A stretch of 64,000 nucleotides of DNA from Streptomyces tibetensis (GTDB taxonomy: Bacteria; Actinomycetota; Actinomycetes; Streptomycetales; Streptomycetaceae), in contig NZ_SZVW01000017.1 in the NCBI RefSeq assembly GCF_007655005.1, positions 161,195 through 225,194 of the forward strand. The letters run 5' to 3'. A model generated the notes under the pieces. The model saw nothing but the letters and a program-made list of their open reading frames with translations, did not search any database and was not told where the DNA came from. Below are positions 61,753-64,000 of this stretch, in pieces. Numbering within the stretch: the first letter of the stretch is position 1; every line of letters starts with the position of its first letter. A program made the position numbers and the translations under genes.

Positions 61753-63690
61753 TCACGCCCCCGCCCGCTCCCGCCGTCTCCGCCCCAGCAGCTCCGCGAG
61801 CCCCCGTCGGGTCGCCGCCAGCACCACCCGGTCCCCGGGCCCCAGCACATACGCAGGAGGCAGATCCCACACCAGGCCCGAAGCCGGTACCCGCTCCTCG
61901 CCCGGCGGCCCGGCCTCTCCCCGCCGCCCCCCGGGAGGTGACGTGTTGAGCGCCAGCACCCGCCAGGCCCCGGCCCGGAACGCCTCGCCGGCCGTCCGTC
62001 CCTCCAGCTGCGGATGCCCGGCCACATCCACCTCCGCGAACAGCAGCACCCGCCGCTCCACCGGAATCGCCCCCAGGATCTGCCGCCCCATCATGGCCCC
62101 GGCGAACGCGGGCGCGGCCAGATGCGACACACTCCGGCTCCGCGTCGGGGCATTCGGGTGCGCGGCCCGCAGTGTGCGGTACACGGCCGTCGCGAAGTCG
62201 TCGTCGTACAGCCGCAGCACGACCCGCAGGTCGGGCCGTACGGACCGCGCGTACAGCGACGCCTCCAGATTCGTCGTGTCCGCGCTGGTCAGCGCCAGCA
62301 GCGCGTGGGCGCGGTGGATCTTCGCGGCCTCCAGCACGCCCTCCTGCGTGACGTCCCCGAGCACCACCGGCACCCGCAGCCGCCGCGCCGTGGCCAGTCC
62401 CCGCGCGTCCGGATCGGACTCCACGCACACCACGGGGATGTTCAGTTCCCGCAGCCGCGTCAGCACGCGCGTCCCGATCTTGCCGAGCCCGAGCAGCACC
62501 ACGTGCCCGCCGAGCCCCCGGGGCGGCTTGCGCAGCGCGGACGCGCTGCGGAACGTGCCGAGCGCTTCCAGCACCGCCGCCAGCAGCACCGGCAGCAACA
62601 GCAACCCCACCAGGCCGGACAGCAGTTGCAGCACCTGCCGGGCGGTCGACTGGTGGAGCGCGGGATCGTTGATGCCGAAGAGATCGAGCAGCGTGATGTA
62701 CGTCGCGTACAGCGGATGCTCGTCGGTCACGATCATCAACCCGACGGCGAGCGCCAGCACACAGCCCACCAACCCGGCGAGCGACCACCGCAGCCGCCGC
62801 GAGAACAGTGAGGCGAACGGCGGCACACCGCCCCGGCCCGCGGGCAGGGACGGCCCCGAGTACGACACCTGTTCCAGGACGACGGTCCCGCGCCCGGTCG
62901 CCGACGCCACCGCCGCCTCGTCCGGCAGCAGGTGCGGGCCGTGCTCCCCGCTGCCCTCGGAACCGTCCGCGCCGGCCGGGTCGTTGCTCGTCGCGGACAG
63001 CAGCGCCAGGGTGCACAGCCCTGGGTCGGCCACCTCGCCCGGCCGCGGCTGCCGTTCCACCGCCCGCAGCACGAGCCCTTCCGTCTGGACGACCTTGCTG
63101 GTGCCGGCGAGAGCGGTGGCGGCCAGTGCGGGCGCGGCCGTGTCGGCGTCGGACAGCACGGTCGTCGACGCGTCGAGGCCCTCTCCCTGACCGTCCCCGG
63201 CGGCGACGGCGGCGGTCTGGTCCAGCAGTTCCTCGATGTGCTGCCCCAACCGCCGGTTGTAGAGCCGCAGTACGAGGCGAATGCGGGGGTTGAGCCGACG
63301 GGCCGTGAGCGCGGCGCGGATGTTGGTCTCGTCGTCGTCGAAGACGAGAGCGAGCGCCGCCGCCCGGTCGGCGCCCACCTCGGTGAGCACCGCCTCGGTG
63401 ATCTCCGGTGCCTCCACGACCTGTTCGCTCGCGGCCGGTTCGCCGCTCGCGCCGGTCCGGTTGACGGCCGCGTTCACGACCCGGTCCAGCAGCGCGGCCG
63501 AGGCGGCCCGGGCCCGTCCGACCACGGGCTGCCGCACCCGTCTCACGGAGGGCGGCACGACCAGCGTGACCTGCTCTGCGTAGACGCCGCGGAGTTCGGC
63601 GGCCAGCCGGTGCGCGAGGCCGTCGTCACCGCACACGATCATGTGCGTGACCGGATCACTCGGCTGACCTTGGTTCGGAACGCTCCCCAC
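61753..63690 (-). CDS. CASTOR/POLLUX-like ion channel (TrkA-N/RCK domains)
   Basis: A 645-residue protein with two nucleotide-binding regions around a two-helix membrane segment. The N-terminal HMIVCGDDGLAHRLAAEL is a degenerate Rossmann fold; helices lie at about 308-327 and 366-386, with a loop (TLLDLFGINDPALHQ) where a selectivity filter would sit. The C-terminal half starts HVVLLGLGKIGTRVLTRL (RCK/TrkA-N) and continues VVLGDVTQEGVLEAAKIHRAHAL. This order fits the CASTOR/POLLUX-related channels of actinobacteria, predicted cation channels. GTG 63690 has CAGTCT 7 nt upstream. Confidence 0.9.
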   Translation of the reverse strand: MGSVPNQGQPSDPVTHMIVCGDDGLAHRLAAELRGVYAEQVTLVVPPSVRRVRQPVVGRARAASAALLDRVVNAAVNRTGASGEPAASEQVVEAPEITEAVLTEVGADRAAALALVFDDDETNIRAALTARRLNPRIRLVLRLYNRRLGQHIEELLDQTAAVAAGDGQGEGLDASTTVLSDADTAAPALAATALAGTSKVVQTEGLVLRAVERQPRPGEVADPGLCTLALLSATSNDPAGADGSEGSGEHGPHLLPDEAAVASATGRGTVVLEQVSYSGPSLPAGRGGVPPFASLFSRRLRWSLAGLVGCVLALAVGLMIVTDEHPLYATYITLLDLFGINDPALHQSTARQVLQLLSGLVGLLLLPVLLAAVLEALGTFRSASALRKPPRGLGGHVVLLGLGKIGTRVLTRLRELNIPVVCVESDPDARGLATARRLRVPVVLGDVTQEGVLEAAKIHRAHALLALTSADTTNLEASLYARSVRPDLRVVLRLYDDDFATAVYRTLRAAHPNAPTRSRSVSHLAAPAFAGAMMGRQILGAIPVERRVLLFAEVDVAGHPQLEGRTAGEAFRAGAWRVLALNTSPPGGRRGEAGPPGEERVPASGLVWDLPPAYVLGPGDRVVLAATRRGLAELLGRRRRERAGA

Positions 63691-63743
63691 GAGGAGAAGA
63701 CTGCCTCACCGGGAGGACCGATTCCAGAAGGGGACGGTGTGGC

Positions 63744-64000
63744 GTGAACGCCCGGCCGTCGCCGCCCGTACGAAAGGGGAGGGAATGGGAACTGCCCTCG
63801 CGCACCACCGGAGGTACCGGGCCCGTGGCCATCACGAACAGAGCCCCGCAGCACAGCGGTGAGCGCGGCGACGCCGGGGAGGGCACGGGCACCGGGGAGG
63901 GTACGGGCACCGGGACGGGCCCGGGCGGGAACGCCGGTACGGACCCGGGCGGGGACGCCGGGACGGGCCCGGGCGGGGACGCCGGGACGGGCCCGGGCGG
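63744..64000 (+). CDS. N-terminal part of a repeat-rich protein (incomplete at the window end)
   Basis: A frame opening at GTG 63744 and still open at the last base: NARPSPPVRKGREWELPSR, ITNRAPQHSGERGDAGEG, then Gly/Thr-rich repeats GTGPGGDA coded by a 24-bp minisatellite. The start has no strong ribosome site and is divergent from the channel gene 53 bp away. The domain that follows cannot be seen. It is probably the leading, disordered part of a larger gene. Confidence 0.5.
   Translation, partial: MNARPSPPVRKGREWELPSRTTGGTGPVAITNRAPQHSGERGDAGEGTGTGEGTGTGTGPGGNAGTDPGGDAGTGPGGDAGTGPG
63911..64000 (+). repeat. 24-bp minisatellite at the window edge
   Basis: Almost four copies of a 24-bp unit containing CGGGACGGGCCCGGGCGGGG, coding GTGPGGDA in the open frame. 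It continues beyond the window, so its full length is unknown. Confidence 0.85.

Noticed and set aside
59603..63016. A 1137-residue minus-strand ORF
   Set aside because: It crosses the S9 peptidase on the wrong strand and the channel gene in another frame. Typical GC-rich shadow.

Overview
The window is high-GC actinobacterial chromosome and almost certainly Streptomyces. G/C dominates third codon positions, GTG/TTG starts are common, many genes look leaderless (a -10-like hexamer 6-8 nt before the start codon), and the gene order (aminotransferase, speE-like, pyrE, fba, kynurenine operon, two-component pairs, purA, ybaB-recR, ask-asd) is one I associate from memory with the Streptomyces chromosome core. 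No rRNA, tRNA, CRISPR array or intact insertion sequence was seen.

Layout. (1) 1-6680 is an accessory patch lying among remnants of an aminotransferase gene. It holds an ECF41-type sigma factor with its typical targets (two NmrA-like epimerase/oxidoreductase proteins, an AhpD-like carboxymuconolactone decarboxylase, DoxX and DUF1772 membrane proteins), a Uma2 nuclease-fold gene, and a broken NB-ARC ATPase. Two divergent sites of form TGTCACA-N16-CGTC lie between ahpD-like and doxX and match the ECF41 promoter as I recall it. (2) 6681-15485: intact aminotransferase, Gly/Cys-rich membrane peptide, DUF2617, membrane-fused spermidine-synthase-like protein, SRPBCC protein, aldose epimerase, pyrE, fba. 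(3) 15716-21019: DHA2 exporter, DUF3151, and a tryptophan-to-anthranilate operon (TDO, kynureninase, arylformamidase-like hydrolase). (4) 21249-28677: a hydrolase gene invaded by 52 copies of an 18-bp repeat, an acyltransferase, and two paralogous NarL-type two-component systems. (5) 28730-35677: P450, ABC exporter with divergent MarR/GbsR regulator, diacylglycerol-kinase-like protein, purA. (6) 35813-41404: small conserved genes, a GntR regulator, a second 18-bp array (56 perfect copies), class-III aminotransferase, and a DJ-1/MarR pair with a near-perfect 35-bp operator palindrome. (7) 41484-48272: Ser/Thr kinase, membrane PstS-like protein, short CU044_2847-like ORF, SLATT-type membrane protein, then ybaB-recR-DUF5063. 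(8) 48279-55484: DUF397 remnant locus, PhzF, SnoaL-like secreted protein, OmpR-type two-component system, ask-asd. (9) 55812-64000: SigE-family sigma with putative membrane anti-sigma, SURF1, methyltransferase, S9 peptidase with an internal 120-bp duplication, CASTOR/POLLUX-like channel, and a partial repeat-rich ORF.

The most unusual property is the abundance of tandem repeats: two approximately 1-kb arrays of 18-bp units plus at least seven shorter minisatellites (10-36 bp), many starting at a gene's stop codon, and a 120-bp in-frame duplication. Short stem-loop repeats also interrupt the kynureninase and ABC-permease genes in frame. This suggests a strain whose chromosome expands short repeats readily, mostly in length classes that keep reading frames intact.
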